Origin: Axinella damicornis
Taxonomy: Eukaryota; Porifera; Demospongiae; Axinellida; Axinellidae
Assembly: GCA_963931865.1 (NCBI GenBank)
Contig: OZ007517.1
Location: 7,738,676-7,802,675, forward strand
Length of the DNA: 64,000 bases
Direction: 5' to 3'
The translations under genes were made by a program, and so were the position numbers. A model generated the notes under the pieces. The model was not told the origin of the DNA and searched no databases. It worked only from the letters and a program-made list of their open reading frames with translations. Below are positions 24,901 through 39,159 of the stretch, in pieces. The first letter of the stretch is position 1. Each line of letters starts with the position of its first letter.

Positions 24901-27900
24901 AATACACTTTACCTTGAGGCAATTAGCTACTGTATTTTACGCCACGGCTACTATTTATTTCATCACGCAATTTACTGCAGTATTATTTGAGGGTGGCCAC
25001 TAATCAAGGGCGGCGGCTTTTATTAAAGAACAACAAATTGAGGAATAGCACTTTGTGGCGAAGAAACACTTACAAGGAGTTTTGCCCCTTGTGGTACCAT
25101 CATAGTGTGAACATACATGAATGTCATGTTGGAACCAAAGTATACATTATAGGGGTGGGGTATTTGATGAAAAAGCAATGTGCAGAACTAGCATTGACAC
25201 ACAAGAGAAGCTCCAACATATAAGGGATGTGTCACTATGACTTGCATACCTCTCCAGCAGCAGATCAATCATATGTGGACAACCATCACAGTACTTGGCA
25301 GCATAGTGCAGTGGAGTCTGCCCATCAATGTCTCCACTTCTGAGATAAGCATTGTGCTTGAGTAGGATATCCACAATCCTAGTTAAAAGTATAATCATTG
25401 CTGTTGCTGCTTGTTACAGATAATGCACATCAGCAGTGTATCAACAGTAACAGACTCTACATGGAGTTACTCTGTGGTTGTGGTAAGGCACTTTGTACCA
25501 TGGCAGCCATACAAATCAAAGGCACCGCGCGGTTTAGACCTGTTCTAACTCCCAGGCGTGTTCTAACTTCCAATTAGAGGCAGTTAGAACACACCTGTCA
25601 AAAGCACTTAGCAGGTGCCGTTGATTTGTATGGTTGCCATGGGTACCTGTGAAAGCAGGAACGCAGGAACGCGGAACGGAACGCGGAACGGAACGCGGAA
25701 CGGAAGTAAAATTTGGGCTGCGCGCTTTCATCATTATTCACTGGACTGGACTCACCCAAAAATCTGTAAGATGCCTTTGCAGTGTAGGACAGAAGCTAAG
25801 CATACTTATTTATTCACTAAACGTGCTTGCATAGCCTGCTTTCGTGTCTTCCCTCGAGTCGGTAGAGGTCAAAGGTCACGTGCATATTTAATGAGCTTCA
25901 ATCAAAAGATTAGAAGAGCATTTATTTACCGCAGACATCGAACTCCAGCCTTTTGCTGAACCATAGAGAACAGAAAATAATATTCCATTATCATCCACGA
26001 CTGACTGAAGCGCATTTTGCTGGAGCTCATTAAATATGCACGTGACCTTTGACCTCTACCAACTCGAGGGAAGACACGAAAGCAGGCTATGCAAGCACGT
26101 TTAGTGAATAAATAAGTATGCTTAGCTTCTGTCCTACACTGCAAAGGCATCTTACAGATTTTTGGGTGAGTCCAGTCCAGTGAATAATGATGAAAGCACG
26201 CAGCCCGAATTTTACTTCCGTTCCGCGTTCCGTTCCGCGTTCCGTTCCGCGTTCCTGCGTTCCGGCTTTCACAGGTACCCGGTTGCCATGGTACAAGCCA
26301 GCTAAACCGGGTACCTGTGAAAGCCGGAACGCGGAACGCGGAACGGAACGCGGAACGGAAGTAAAATGCGGGCTGCGCGCTTTCATCATTATTCACTGGA
26401 CTGGACTCACCCAAAAATCTGTAAGATGCCTTTTCAGTGTAGGACAGAAGCTAAGCATACTTATTTATTCACTAAAGTTGCTTGCATAGCCTGCTTTCGT
26501 GTCTTCCCTCGAGTCGGTAGAGGTCAAAGTTCACGTGCATATTTAATGAGTTTCAATCAAAAGATTATAAGAGCATTTATTACTGCAGACATCGAACTCC
26601 AGCCTTTTGCTGAAGCATAGAAAACAGAAAATAATATTCCTCTATCATCCACGACTGACTGAAGAGCATTTTGCTGGAGCTCATTAAATATGCACGTGAC
26701 CTTTGACCTCTACCGACTCGAGGGAAGACACGAAGCAGGCTATGCAAGCAACTTTAGTGAATAAATAAGTATGCTTCCGCGTTCCGTTCCGCGTTCCGTT
26801 CCGCGTTTTCCTGCGTTCCGGCTTTCACAGGTACTGAGGATTTCAGGTTGCTTGTCCAAGATCCATTTCAAATTTTCGGCGCATGCGCACTGGTGAGAGA
26901 GTGCGCGGTGTGCGCCTTCGCCGTTTATATGGCGTAGCTGTCTTGCCGTACCGTAAACGAACGCACAATCGTTCGAACGAACGCAGCAATTCCCAGCTAG
27001 CTTAGACTTCAAGTACAAGGGCAGTTTCCATGGCCATACGTATGCGCATGCGCTAATTTCTTGAATGGATCTGGGACAAGTATGACAAGCAACCTGAAAT
27101 CCTCAGTACCCTACTATACAGGTCAGCTAGCACGTACTAGCACTTGTTTGGATTCTGTTTACGCCAAAAGTTTTTCTCACTGAGGTGAATGGTAGTTAGA
27201 TTACTGGCGCCTAACTACCCACAATGACCAGCCAGCAGATTATGCAGTATAAACTGCAGTCTGCACCCTCAACCTCCCACACACTGTAGTACAAAGGTGC
27301 ATGAGTAAATCCTACCACAAAGTATGACCAATTGTGAACGTCACATCAATGTGTAAAGCAAGCACACTCCACTAACTTTCACAATTGGTACATTTGGTAG
27401 CTACTTCATCATCTACCTACATTGTACTACTGGTAAAAGTGCTGTCCACAGAGGTTTGGTTATCTACACTTACAAAATTATTCCCAGGGTAGAATGAAAG
27501 ATACCATGGAACCCCACAGAGGTTGCAGGATCCTCTGAAACTGCCCACAAAAAGCCGGGTGAGACCATTTCAATTCTAAGTCCACAGAGGACAGGCCAGT
27601 AGCAGGGATTCACACAATAACTACAAAAGGTGGTGACTAGAACTAGCATAGAGCAAGCTACAGCTATTTCACAGAAGACACCCTGGAAATGGTTACTATA
27701 TATATATATATGATTGATTTACAATATATTATTAACTTTCTACATAATTTTGCTTCTGCACATTCTCTACGGAGATTAGACACAGCTCTTGGCATGTCGG
27801 GTTTTGATGTATTTGTTTACTGAAGTTGAAAATGAACTCACTCCACTTTTCCAGCTTTAATTGCAAAATGTAGAGGAGTTTCTGAATTTTCATTCTCGGC

Positions 27901-29300
27901 ATCAATCATCGTCCTTGATAACTGAAAGGAATCACATGGTGACAAACACTATCCACTCAATCTACATCTATATACATAAACAGTACCTCGATCAACAGTT
28001 CAACAAATGTTTTGTCTCCATCACGTGCAGCAATGTGTAACAGTGAGTTCCCCTTGTCATCTGTGATGCTGCAATACCTGTTTCTCCCTTCTGAATCACT
28101 GGTGAGAACCTGCATTTAATGCCAGAGTAGAGAGGTTTCCACATGTGTCCCTTCAAGCACTCAGTAAGTCTGAACTCTTTTTTCCCCTGCATAACTATAA
28201 CAGTTCTCTACTGCTTTATACATAACCATATTACTCACTGTTACTCAGTGTCCACTTCATTGTGCACGCTGAATTTTAAGCACACCAGCCACAACTAAGC
28301 CTCTTGCAGGCATGTACGTACATACAATCCTTGATGGTATACTGTATGGCCACTATCAGGAAAAAAGCCACTCTCCTCGGGCCAAAGTTGTAATTTTTGT
28401 AAATTTCACCCTAGATAAAATCCCAGTGTATTGAGCAGAAGTATGGTTGCAAGCAGTATACAGTTGGCTGATTTCATTTGCCTTGTAAAGGGTCTTGCTT
28501 CATGACTACATAATTACGTAAGTTATGTACTTTCCATGTAGATCTGAGCCACAGCTATCATTCGCTACAATAAGAACTACTGTCATCAGTTCATAAATTA
28601 TGTAGCTAGCCAAGTCATACCTCATAAATTGTTTTCATATTATTGGTTAAACCACCACACAGTTTAATGAGATCTTCAGCATCTTTCGTCTTCCATGCCT
28701 GGCATTTGGCTGCACTCCTAAGAGACGAGCCAAGATCACCACCCCTGCAAAGTGACGTACACAAATAACACTGTATAGGTCCTCATTCACAAGATATTAT
28801 TGTCCAACAACAAAATACCTTTCAAGAAGAAATTTGACCATGACATCTCTTCTTTGATGTAGAAGTTTAGTTGCATAGCAGAGTGGTGTGAGCCCTTTAG
28901 AATCAGGCATGTCAATATTGCACTGATCGGCTTCATCAGGTTCTGCATCTGCATCTAGCAGGAGCCGTGCTGCTTCCGGATTGCCCCGTTTGGATGCAAT
29001 ATGGAGAGGTGTCTCCCCATTGTCACTCTTTGGGCTGATTTTGATACCATCTTGCTTCAGCAACAGTTCCAAAACTTTAAGATCACCAGTGTTACACGCC
29101 TTGTGAAGTGGAGTTTCACCTGTACTGTCAGTCATGTTCACATCACTGTCTGGCTTCTTGAGATGTTCCTTAACTGCACTTATGTCTCCACTAGTACATA
29201 ATGCACAGAGAGGAGGGCCAAGATCTTCGGTTGATTGTTCTTCATGTACAGGAACATTAACCATCAAGGGTGTGTGTGTCAAAATGTGTACATTGTCCAT
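18950..29300 (-). CDS. Multi-ankyrin-repeat protein, 20 exons (one in-frame TGA; 3' end uncertain)
   Basis: Exons in transcript order: 29300-28819, 28744-28621, 28109-27987, 27921-27842, 25378-25250, 24883-24679, 24473-24175, 24039-23776, 23709-23512, 23437-23213, 23138-22988, 22792-22652, 22411-22341, 21582-21145, 21068-20894, 20761-20604, 20541-20104, 20003-19853, 19683-19549, 19051-18950. All junctions agree in phase and total 4089 bases (1363 codons with stop). Starts at the first ATG after an in-frame TAA. At least 18 ankyrin repeats (GxTPLHxAA) are separated by non-ankyrin helical linkers. No membrane span or enzyme domain was seen; probably a cytosolic protein-binding scaffold. Odd features: TGA at 24311-24309 in exon 7, and a stop directly at what looks like a splice donor in exon 20. 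It may be a damaged allele, a recent pseudogene or an assembly error. Confidence 0.82.
18953..19051 (-). other. Last visible ankyrin exon, truncated super-module
   Basis: Encodes RSWFGGEEDVQVDAEDKNLR followed by TPLHLAAKSGHL. In homologous exons of the same gene (27921-27842, 22411-22341, 20761-20604) this type of exon starts in phase 0 and splices out in phase 2 right after the GHxx motif. Here the same place reads CA/GTGAGC, a good donor, but no following IVxxL exon is visible before the nested transposons and the assembly gap. Read-through would stop at once (TGA 18952-18950). Confidence 0.65.
24175..24473 (-). other. Ankyrin gene exon 7 with in-frame stop
   Basis: This 299-base exon joins phase 0 to phase 2 and is open on both sides of a single TGA (24311-24309). 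Before it comes DTHPLLHYAHLCRLLESGQD, after it SPVDTFPEFSYISNSFSEK. Both halves read like protein and exit at a standard GTAAGT donor. TGA could derive from CGA by one C-to-T change. Alternatively, a roughly 70-base intron (donor CGTG/GTTCAG, acceptor CGCCAG/TTG) would remove the stop in frame, but both of those sites are poor. Confidence 0.6.
24932..25020. repeat. Partial repeat end in ankyrin intron 5
   Basis: TACTGTATTTTACGCCACGG followed by GAGGGTGGCCACTAATCAAG resembles the termini of the TACCGTA-type palindromic elements seen elsewhere in this window. The other end is missing. Weak evidence. Confidence 0.3.
25641..26280. mobile_element. Foldback element copy 1, long arms with CGGAACG tandem repeats
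   Basis: In intron 4 of the ankyrin gene. Starts GGGTACCTGTGAAAGC and ends with the inverse. The arms are about 280 bases, each with a tandem run of GGAACGCGGAAC near the tip. Flanking 9-mers GGTTGCCAT (25632-25640 and 26281-26289) are identical, a perfect 9-bp target duplication. ORFs of 60-160 codons here are open frames through the repeats and match nothing I recognise. Confidence 0.85.
26309..27110. mobile_element. Foldback element copy 2, interrupted by another element
   Basis: A second copy of the element at 25641-26280 begins 28 bases after the first ends. Its right end ...TTTCACAGGTAC is split at 26834 by a 271-bp insertion and resumes as CC at 27110. I found no matching 9-bp duplication around this copy. 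Confidence 0.75.
26835..27105. mobile_element. 271-bp inverted-repeat element with GTAC duplication
   Basis: Ends TGAGGATTTCAGGTTGCTTG and inverse, with GTAC on both sides (26831-26834, 27106-27109). Removing it restores CACAGGTACC, the end of the foldback element it interrupted, which confirms both borders. The interior is GC-rich; no ORF. Confidence 0.85.
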
Positions 29301-30639
29301 CAAGGAAACGGTATAACAAGTTTAAGTTATGCAGCAAGACTAGTGTAATAATTACGGCGGAGTAGCTATCCATACAGCACAGGCCCACTCAACCTTCAGC
29401 CTGCTTTGCACCAGTGTATCACACCATCCTGCCCCCAATTACCCCTACTTCTTCCTCCACTATGAGACCGTAGAGACTGGTTAATAGGCGCATGTGCTTA
29501 TTGCATGCAGTAGCAGGAAAGTATGTGCTTATTATGAGCATGGATCCCGATCATGGCAAGCTGACGAAGATGCTGTGTGTCTGCACAAGAGCGAGTATGG
29601 TCCCCTACTGCATGTCGGTGGCGAGATTCTTCAACTTACACATGAGGACAGAAACGACGTCTGCGTCTGACAGTGTGTGCCTTGCGAACGGAGAGGTGGT
29701 ATGGTAGTAGGCTATGTCTGTCAAGAGTTGTCATGTAAGTGTTCGCTATCCAGCATAGCTTTGAGAGTGCCAGGTGCTTCTGCACGATCAGTCATAGTCA
29801 TGTCTCACTAACTCACAAATTGACACATTAGCATTGTTTTAGGCATATGCGCTAATTAATTGATATGTAAGGACAGGAAGGAGGTATGCACTTATTTAAA
29901 ATCATGCGCCTAATAGCTGTATGTCAGTCTCTTAGTAACGGCAGGGGCTCTTTTTCAACTATGTTTGGTGTTTTCAAGAAAAAACGAACAACCCTTCCCC
30001 ATTCAATGAGCCTCCAAAGTAGGTGCTAAAGGTCATACTTTCCATCTTTGAGAAGGATTTAGACACCCCCCAGGTGTAGCAATTTATTTGGGGGTGCAGG
30101 AAAGCTTAGAGTTCCTCTTGCCTCTGAACTCAATAAGTTCAGCAAGAGCACATACGTAGCTAAGTATACCTTGCCCCACAGAGGAAGAGAGTGCAGGTGT
30201 TCATAGTGTGGATGGAATAATGGAGTTGTACTAAAAATTAGAACATTCGTATTTCAAGCGTACAGCAGTAATTTTGCATAATTATGCAGCTTAAGGAACA
30301 CCAAATATACACCACTGCCTATCAGTTCTTATCTACCATCACAGTGTAGTGCAAGGTACCAGTACCACTCATAATAGGTTTACAGATGATGTAATTTGTT
30401 AGTACTGCATACTTCCCTAATTGTAGCCCACAAACTATATACGAGGAATGGTAAAATTCTTAACAATTCTGTAGGGTAGAGATATCAGAGAACGCAGTTG
30501 CGTTGTCAATTTAGGAATGGCCAAGGAAATTTTCAATTTACCATATTGATATTGATCCCAAACCAAGCATGCAGACAGAACGATACTGACTGGCAGTTCA
30601 CGAAAACATTTGCGAACCTATCTTAGAGTATGTGGGAAC
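29301..30639. other. Upstream region of the ankyrin gene, no gene seen
   Basis: No recognisable exon, repeat arm or RNA gene. Presumably holds the ankyrin promoter (minus strand), but I see no distinct core promoter motif that I would defend. Confidence 0.4.
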
Positions 30640-32843
<2,204 letters not shown>

Positions 32844-32952
32844 GATGACGAAATCGGAATTTTACAGCGACTTGTTTCTCGACTACCGCGTACTCTCAGG
32901 TACGTTTGCGAGTGTTTTTGTGAACTGCTAGGCAGTATCATTCTGTCTGAAT

Positions 32953-32981
32953 GGGGGGGGGGGGGGGGGGGGGGGGGGGGG
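32953..32981. repeat. Homopolymer G29
   Basis: 29 consecutive G, similar to the G30 run at 3473-3502. Lengths are uncertain in most sequencing technologies. Confidence 0.95.
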
Positions 32982-34072
32982 TAGTAGCTTCTTTGGCCGT
33001 TTTCCTGCTGGTGCATCAGTACGGTATTTTGAAATTTCCTTAGCCATCCCTAAATAGAGAACGCTACCGCGTTCTCTGACAAGTTAGCAAAAGGAAACCT
33101 AGTGTTACCACCCCAATGTATACACACAACACTGTCTATTACAAACAACACAGGTGATGTGACATGATAACGGTGCAAAACGATGTAAATTTGTGTAACA
33201 TCAATTTGTAGCATGGACTAGAAACTGAACAGTAATTTGTGGAAGAGATTTTGCAGACTAAATTGATTTCAGCATCCTGTTTCTGATGTATCCAAGCTAC
33301 GTAGGCTCATTTTTGTATGAGACAGTTTTTGTGCTCAGCGCACCACTACTAGCATTCAGCATTTGCTCTAGTGATTCCATGTTTGGTGAACAGGACAAGC
33401 ACTACAAACGTACCAGTTGTCCAGATGTGGTAGTACTGTACACTTGCAGTTAAAATAACTGTAGTGTTGGGAAAAGCCACTGTATCCTGCCACAATATCA
33501 CATTCATCAGCCTGTCCGAGAAGGGCTAGCTTGTAATGTATTGGTAAATTCCCACACCTGTGCAATAGCCATTAATTTTATCCAGATAATAAGTTAAACA
33601 AGTAGCTTCGCTTGCTTAAGCTTCATTCCGCTCGCTTCGCTCGCTCAGCTATTTGCCTCCTCATTCACCTACGTGAGCAGTCCAGGGCCCGCACATGCAG
33701 AGGTCTGACAAAACCTCTGCTCCGCTCCCCAGTTGCATCCAATTCAATTCATTGCTGCTCCCCAATTGTGTCTGCTTGAGCTGCTGCTTCACCAGCTGCC
33801 GTTCTGGAAGGTTCCAACCCCAGCCCAACGTTCTCGAAATTTCTTCACTGAGTTCGAGGTTAGGAGGTAATAGTAGTGAAGTTTAAATGGTCACGCATCA
33901 CTAGCACTAGTCCAGTCCCGCCCCGATCACACCCACTTCCATTACGCACAGATGGACACACACACACACACCTATTGTATTGATAGATGTTAATCATCGT
34001 GATCATGACACATGACATGTTATATAATTACCGTTCTTTGTAGAACATTACAAGCTTTCTCCTGTAAAGAAC
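32982..34072. other. No supported gene; two weak open stretches
   Basis: A minus-strand stretch at about 33480-33560 reads GNLPIHYKLALLGQ, which faintly resembles an ankyrin repeat. Another at 33660-33880 is open for about 70 codons (EEISRTLGWGWNLPERQ) without an upstream Met. Neither has matching neighbours, so I do not call genes. Confidence 0.3.
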
Positions 34073-34597
34073 TACCGTAGATTGGGAAATTTTCGTTGTT
34101 AAAATATTTTCGTAGTTGCCCGCAACCACGAAAATTTAACGCACGAAATTTATTTACACAACGGATAATTTTTACGGTCAGCCACGTGTAAACTAGTAGT
34201 AGTACTGAATATTCACCTGTGCTGCGCTCACGGTCCTTCAAGTTCTGCGATTCTTCAAGGCCACAGATGGACTCCCCGATCTCAAAAGATCTCTGTCGCT
34301 CTCCGTTCCTTCGCGAGGTATTGCCTCAGAGAATCGGGAGGTGCTCGATTCGACAAACAGCGGGCCGAAGCGGAAGGGAAGAAGCGCGGGCCGTACAGGA
34401 GATACAGTACAGCCCAGAAGAACGCTTTGTCAGTACATCAGTGACGATGGCATAGCAGCAGCTTGTTCGCATGTCTCCATTCTTGACACACTGATCGTTA
34501 AAAATTTTTCGTTGATGAGCTCAACTACAAACATTTAACGCCACGAAAAATTTACACACGAAATATTTTTAACACGAAAATTTCCCGATCTACGGTA
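34073..34597. mobile_element. MITE with TACCGTAGATTGGGAAATT ends
   Basis: Left TACCGTAGATTGGGAAATTT (34073) and right AAATTTCCCGATCTACGGTA (to 34597) are inverse with small changes, and subterminal CGAAAATTTAACG words repeat on both sides. The interior (34210-34460) is GC-rich and non-repetitive. Flanked by TA at each end if the first two bases are counted as target. Confidence 0.75.
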
Positions 34598-35534
34598 CCA
34601 CTAACGGGTACTCTAGCTATATGGACTGGCCATGTTGATTGCGGAAAGGACAGGTATGCACGGCATGTGAAATTCTTGCCGTGGTAAAACCAACCCGGCA
34701 TTAATTATCTGGAATGGTCATAGGGTTAGTACCTTTATGTGTATATCTGCTGTGGTACATGACACATGATGCCAATGGAAGCCAAAAGGTTGAAGGATCC
34801 CATAAGTAGGATAGTTTATCAGGGTGCAAATCTCTGATTTGAGACAAACATACATCACATGCCGAAAGCATTGCAGTTCAGCCATATTCCCAAGTAATGT
34901 TGAGATTGCAAACTACACCCCTCTACATGGCAACTTGAACGAGATAGCTTTCTGTCATTTCAATAGCAGAGAAAGCGCAGGCAGAAGACTAAGTATCTAA
35001 GTATCTGGAAGCTAGCTAAATCATTACCCACCTCCTTCTGACAGGGGTGGTTCCTTTTCCAAGAGACATTGTCTACACAATTTTACTGTGCTAGCCACTA
35101 AAATGCTTATCAGTAACAAATCAAACCACAAATCTACGTACATACATCTTCGATGTAAAGAGGGTGTGAGCCTTCAGCACAATGCTACTGAACAAAGCCT
35201 TCTGAAACCCTTTCAGGTGCTTGGTACCTACTCACTATAAGGTACATGTATTTATACTATACTTAGGCTATTCTAACCAATCAGGTTACAGTATTTGCGG
35301 GAAATAACGGGTCATATATCCCATGGCCGGCTGCGCGCGCATACTGTAAGCGATCGCATGCATGAGAAGCCCAGAGCTAGCTTTGTTAGTCTAGCCAAGG
35401 GCTCGTGACTTTACTGCTGCCTCAGTCAAGTGTCACGGATGCCTCTGCCACTGATCGGTGAGTGCCTACACCACAGTATCTATGTCTACACAGTGTGCTC
35501 ACCTTAGAATAGCCTAAGCATAGTATAAGTTAGT

Positions 35535-35707
35535 TGTATCCCTGGCCAGCGGGATGTAAGACCCGTTATATCCCTTGGGAGAGGCCAGTGCTTTCGTTCC
35601 GCCTCGGAAGTGCCTCGGGCTTCGCCCTCGGCGCTTCCTTGGCTCCACTCAAGCTCTGACCTCTCCTGCGGGATATAACGGGTCTTATATCCCTCTGGCC
35701 AGGGATA
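35535..35707. mobile_element. 173-bp palindromic element
   Basis: Ends TATCCCTGGCCAG and inverse; the arms continue through GATGTAAGACCCGTTATATC and GAGAGG. The GC-rich loop holds GCCTCGGGCTTCGCCCTCGG. A related fragment (TAACGGGTCATATATCCC) lies at 35308. Confidence 0.7.
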
Positions 35708-35738
35708 TAACCTATACATATTCGAGGGGCAACCGCAC

Positions 35739-36042
35739 TCGCTAACCAAGAATCTCTGGTACGAACAGCGTGAGCAACTTGATTCTGGAGGTGGAGGTAC
35801 GTTGTCACAAGGTGCAGGGCATGACGGAAGCTTTTACCGATATGATGTATAGCCGTGCAAAAACGAGCAGTTCAGTTCACCAAAAAGCCGTATTTACCGC
35901 TTTTCTTGAGCGAGACAGCAGATAGCTAAATTTATGCTATCAAAAAAAGCTTCCGTCATGCCCTGCACCTTGTGACAGTGTACCTCCGCCGCCAGAATCA
36001 AGTTGCTCACGCTCTTCGTACCAGAGATTTTTGGTTAGCGAG
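35739..36042. repeat. Inverted repeat with conserved short ORF, part of a TTAA-type element
   Basis: Arms read CTCGCTAACCAAGAATCTCTG and inverse over about 100 bases. Each arm encodes, reading toward the tip, a peptide with ESSCSRSSYQRFL-like sequence. The same peptide pattern (ESSCSRSSHWRFL) is on the minus strand inside 42097-42668. Next to it at 36088-36103 is the right end TATCCCGTAACC followed by TTAA. Confidence 0.55.
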
Positions 36043-36228
36043 CTTAAGTATAGATTTCCCAATACATTTCGCACGGCGCGCTCACGGGTATCCCGTAACC
36101 TTAAACGGTAGCAAAAGCTAAGTGTGACAGTTCGTTCCAATTATAACACATCACGTGAGTACCATGATAGCTATATACAGGAAAGATCAGAAATTACTCA
36201 AGTACCATTCATAAAGTAGCCGCGTTGC

Positions 36229-37330
36229 AACCTGTCGTAGCGCAAGCTGCAATACGTTCCAATTAACGCACATGCCACGTGGCAACCATGCTCGCTCAGT
36301 CGATGGCGACTAAAAGGAAGACAAGACATTATTACAGCACTCACAACTTAGCCAGCACGGTGAGTTTCGGCATGTAAGCGTCAGTGAACGACAGCGATCA
36401 CGGCTGTGTGGTCAGAATCTTCGTGTGCCTTTCCTAAGAATGGCGCGGTACTGCCACCGGAAGTCAAAGAGAGCGCTCGAGCAATGGTGGCCAATGGCGA
36501 GACAAAAGCGTTCATATCTCTACCACCAAGGTGAGTTTCAGCACAATTATTTTGATTTTGTGTCACTGCATCATAGCGATCACGACGGTGTAGTCAGAAT
36601 CTTTGCAGGCCATTCCGAAGTAGTCAAACGTTTATTATTTATTTATTTTAGATTAGAAGTATTTATTTATTCGAGGGGCAACCGCACTCCTGGTAGCCGC
36701 GGTTAAACGGTAGCACAAGCTAAGTGTGACAGTTCGTTCCAGTTATCACACATGACGTGAGTACCATGATAGCTATATATAGGGAAGATCAGAAATCATT
36801 TAGAGTGCTCTCAAGTACCGAATAAAACCGCCGCGTTGCGCTGCAACCCCGGTTGCGACTCGCCGTAGCGCGTATTACAATTCGTTCCAATTAACGCACA
36901 TGCCACGTGGCAACCACGCTCAGTCGATCTCGAGCAATGGCGATCAAAAGGAAGACAAGACAGCACTCACAACTTAGCCAGCACGGTGAGTTTCGGCATG
37001 TAAGCGTCAGTGAACGACAGCGATCACGGCCATGTGGTCAGAATCTTCGTGTGCCTTTCCTAAGAACTGTACTGCCACCGGAAGTCGAAGAGCGCTCGAG
37101 CAATGGCGGCCAACGGCGAGACAAAAGGGTTCATATCTCTACCACCAAAGTGAGTTTCAGCACAATTATTTTGATTTTGTGTCACTGCATCATAGCGATC
37201 ACGACGGTGTAGTCAGAATCTTTGTAGGCCATTCGGAAGTAGTCAAACGTTTATTAATTATTTAGATTATTTAGATTATTTAGATTAGATTACATTACGC
37301 GGCACTTTATTTCCTATACCAGGAGTGTAA
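36229..37330. mobile_element. Composite repeat with CACTCCTGGTA ends, two copies of an inner block
   Basis: Left end GAGGGGCAACCGCACTCCTG at 36673 and right end TACCAGGAGTGTAA to 37330. The inner block (about 400 bases, with GGTGAGTTTCGGCATGTAAG and GCGATCACGACGGTGTAGTC) is present here (36816-37265), just upstream (36229-36640), and again at 45788-46548. Short plus-strand ORFs are conserved between blocks (QHGEF.HVSVSE..RS..CGQN). Confidence 0.65.
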
Positions 37331-39159
37331 TTAGATTAGAATTAGAATAGATTACATTACGCGGCACAATTTGTAATCACTCCACCTACTAATTCATGCA
37401 CTTCATAGCTACATCATGTGGCATTAGTCATGAACATTCAATACCTGCAGCATTCCAGTGCTTTCTAATGTTGGTGACGCTTAACGGGATACTGAATAAG
37501 GTAATTAAGTGGGTGTGACATCCTGTATGCATGTTCCTAACCGAGACAGCTGCATAGTGAAGACGCATTGACGACAGCCACTAATTTTCAACGTCAAATG
37601 TCTTCACTGCCATTCAGTGTAGGGTGTGCACTGTTACTGTGAGTGTAAGCAAAGCATCTGCTGTAGTAGTACGTGCTGAATGGGGGCGGTTTGACCTCAG
37701 TGACTTCTACTTTCTGCTTCCATCATTTCTATTTCTCATCGTAGACCTCCCTGGGCTTTCACAAAGGTCTCTGCCACCGAGGTAGGTCTCGATTTGTGTA
37801 CTGAGTGTCCTTCAAGTTTGACATCAAAAAATTCTAACGCTTGTGCAGCTGATCTCCGCACCATCCAATGGTACATCTTTGAGTAAAGCAGTAGCAACAA
37901 CTCTCAGAATTGATCTCAAAACATTGAGTGATTTACTGGAACAGCATGCCTCGAGACCCCCTTAGCAAGCGCGCTATCGTACGCCTTGCCCTTTTGAAGC
38001 ATCAGCGCTCTTCTGTATCTGCCCCTGACATGGACATCCCTCACTGCCAATACCGTTAGCTATATTCTCCTGACCCTTCATGCTGGACCTCCCTTAACAT
38101 GGACTAGATCTGGAATTATTGTGGTCATATCTATACCAGAAATGTGCACGTCTTTTTTCTAAGACCAGAGTGCTAAATGCCCACCCAAGCCCATAGCAAG
38201 TAGTCAGGAGGACATTGCCGGATGCGACATCATGAAGCTCTCTGTGACAGTTCTGCTTACTACAAGCAACCCTTCTAAGTTTTCATGTATTATGGCTTCA
38301 CATGCGGTTGGCTAAGTAGATAATCAGATGCTGTGAAAGGTCATCACATGATCCTCCTGCAAGAAGAAATATGGACTGCTAGCTGTCAACGCTTGCTCCA
38401 GTGTTGGTCACTGCTGCTATAGACTCTCCGCATCTCTAGGTAGCTTCTTCACGCCGTTCTGCTTTACGCGTAAAGTTGGTTGTCTGTTTTGCGCCGCACA
38501 AACGTCTCGCGATCATGCGGCAATGCGTGACTTGCATGTGACTTAATTGCATTACGAGTCTGACCAGGACAATAGGTAATGGCGGACGACTGACGAGCAC
38601 AAAAAACGGCTTGACTCGGAAAGGTAAACCTCCTCCCTATGCTTCAAGAACATCTCGCTGTTTGAAGGTGCATCCTCGCCTATCGATTCAGCCCGTGGGT
38701 TGTTGAAAATGCCTCCTGCCTTCCCGTGGCAGTTCAGAATTCTCCTTGTGGGCAGGGTGAAGCGAAGGATAACCACCAATTACTCCGCTTATGCGAGGCA
38801 AGGAAAAAATTCCACGGGATAGAAAGCTAATAATCAACCTAAAGAGCATCCTTAGCGTTAAAACTTTCGCTCTCAATGACGTTTTCCTTTCCGAGTCGGG
38901 AATCTTTCTTAATTCATGGGACAAAGCGGATCCTGTGTCTCACGTGAGGGAGGGGTGTGGCCATAATGATACTCACAAGAATCTCCAATCATTCAGTAAC
39001 AAGAATATACTATTTGTTTTCAGTTTAGTCCAATTCCAATGCAGATATACATCAACAAACACTATAGTGTAGGTAGATTTTATGGCCATGACTTGTACTG
39101 TCCTTAATTGCACAGAGCTGAAAGTCTGATGATAGGTTTTGCAGTCATTGGGTTTACTC
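37331..39159. other. Non-coding, no recognisable gene
   Basis: Holds a fragment at 38200-38245 (GACATTGCCGGATGCGACAT) of the dispersed repeat better preserved at 39280-39575 and 43470-43740. Minus-strand ORFs at 38552-38924 do not resemble any family I know. Confidence 0.4.

Noticed and set aside
25926..26414. Long ORFs on both strands (up to 162 codons)
   Set aside because: They are readings of the foldback element's arms and GGAACGCGGAAC tandem repeats; the same peptide appears on both strands because of the palindrome.
33368..33565. Possible ankyrin exon (GNLPIHYKLALLGQ)
   Set aside because: Only a faint match, not followed by the usual helix pattern, and no phase-compatible neighbour before the ankyrin gene's own start codon at 29300.
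38552..38924. Overlapping minus-strand ORFs as a gene
   Set aside because: Two frames of similar length with no family resemblance and no splice-consistent extension.
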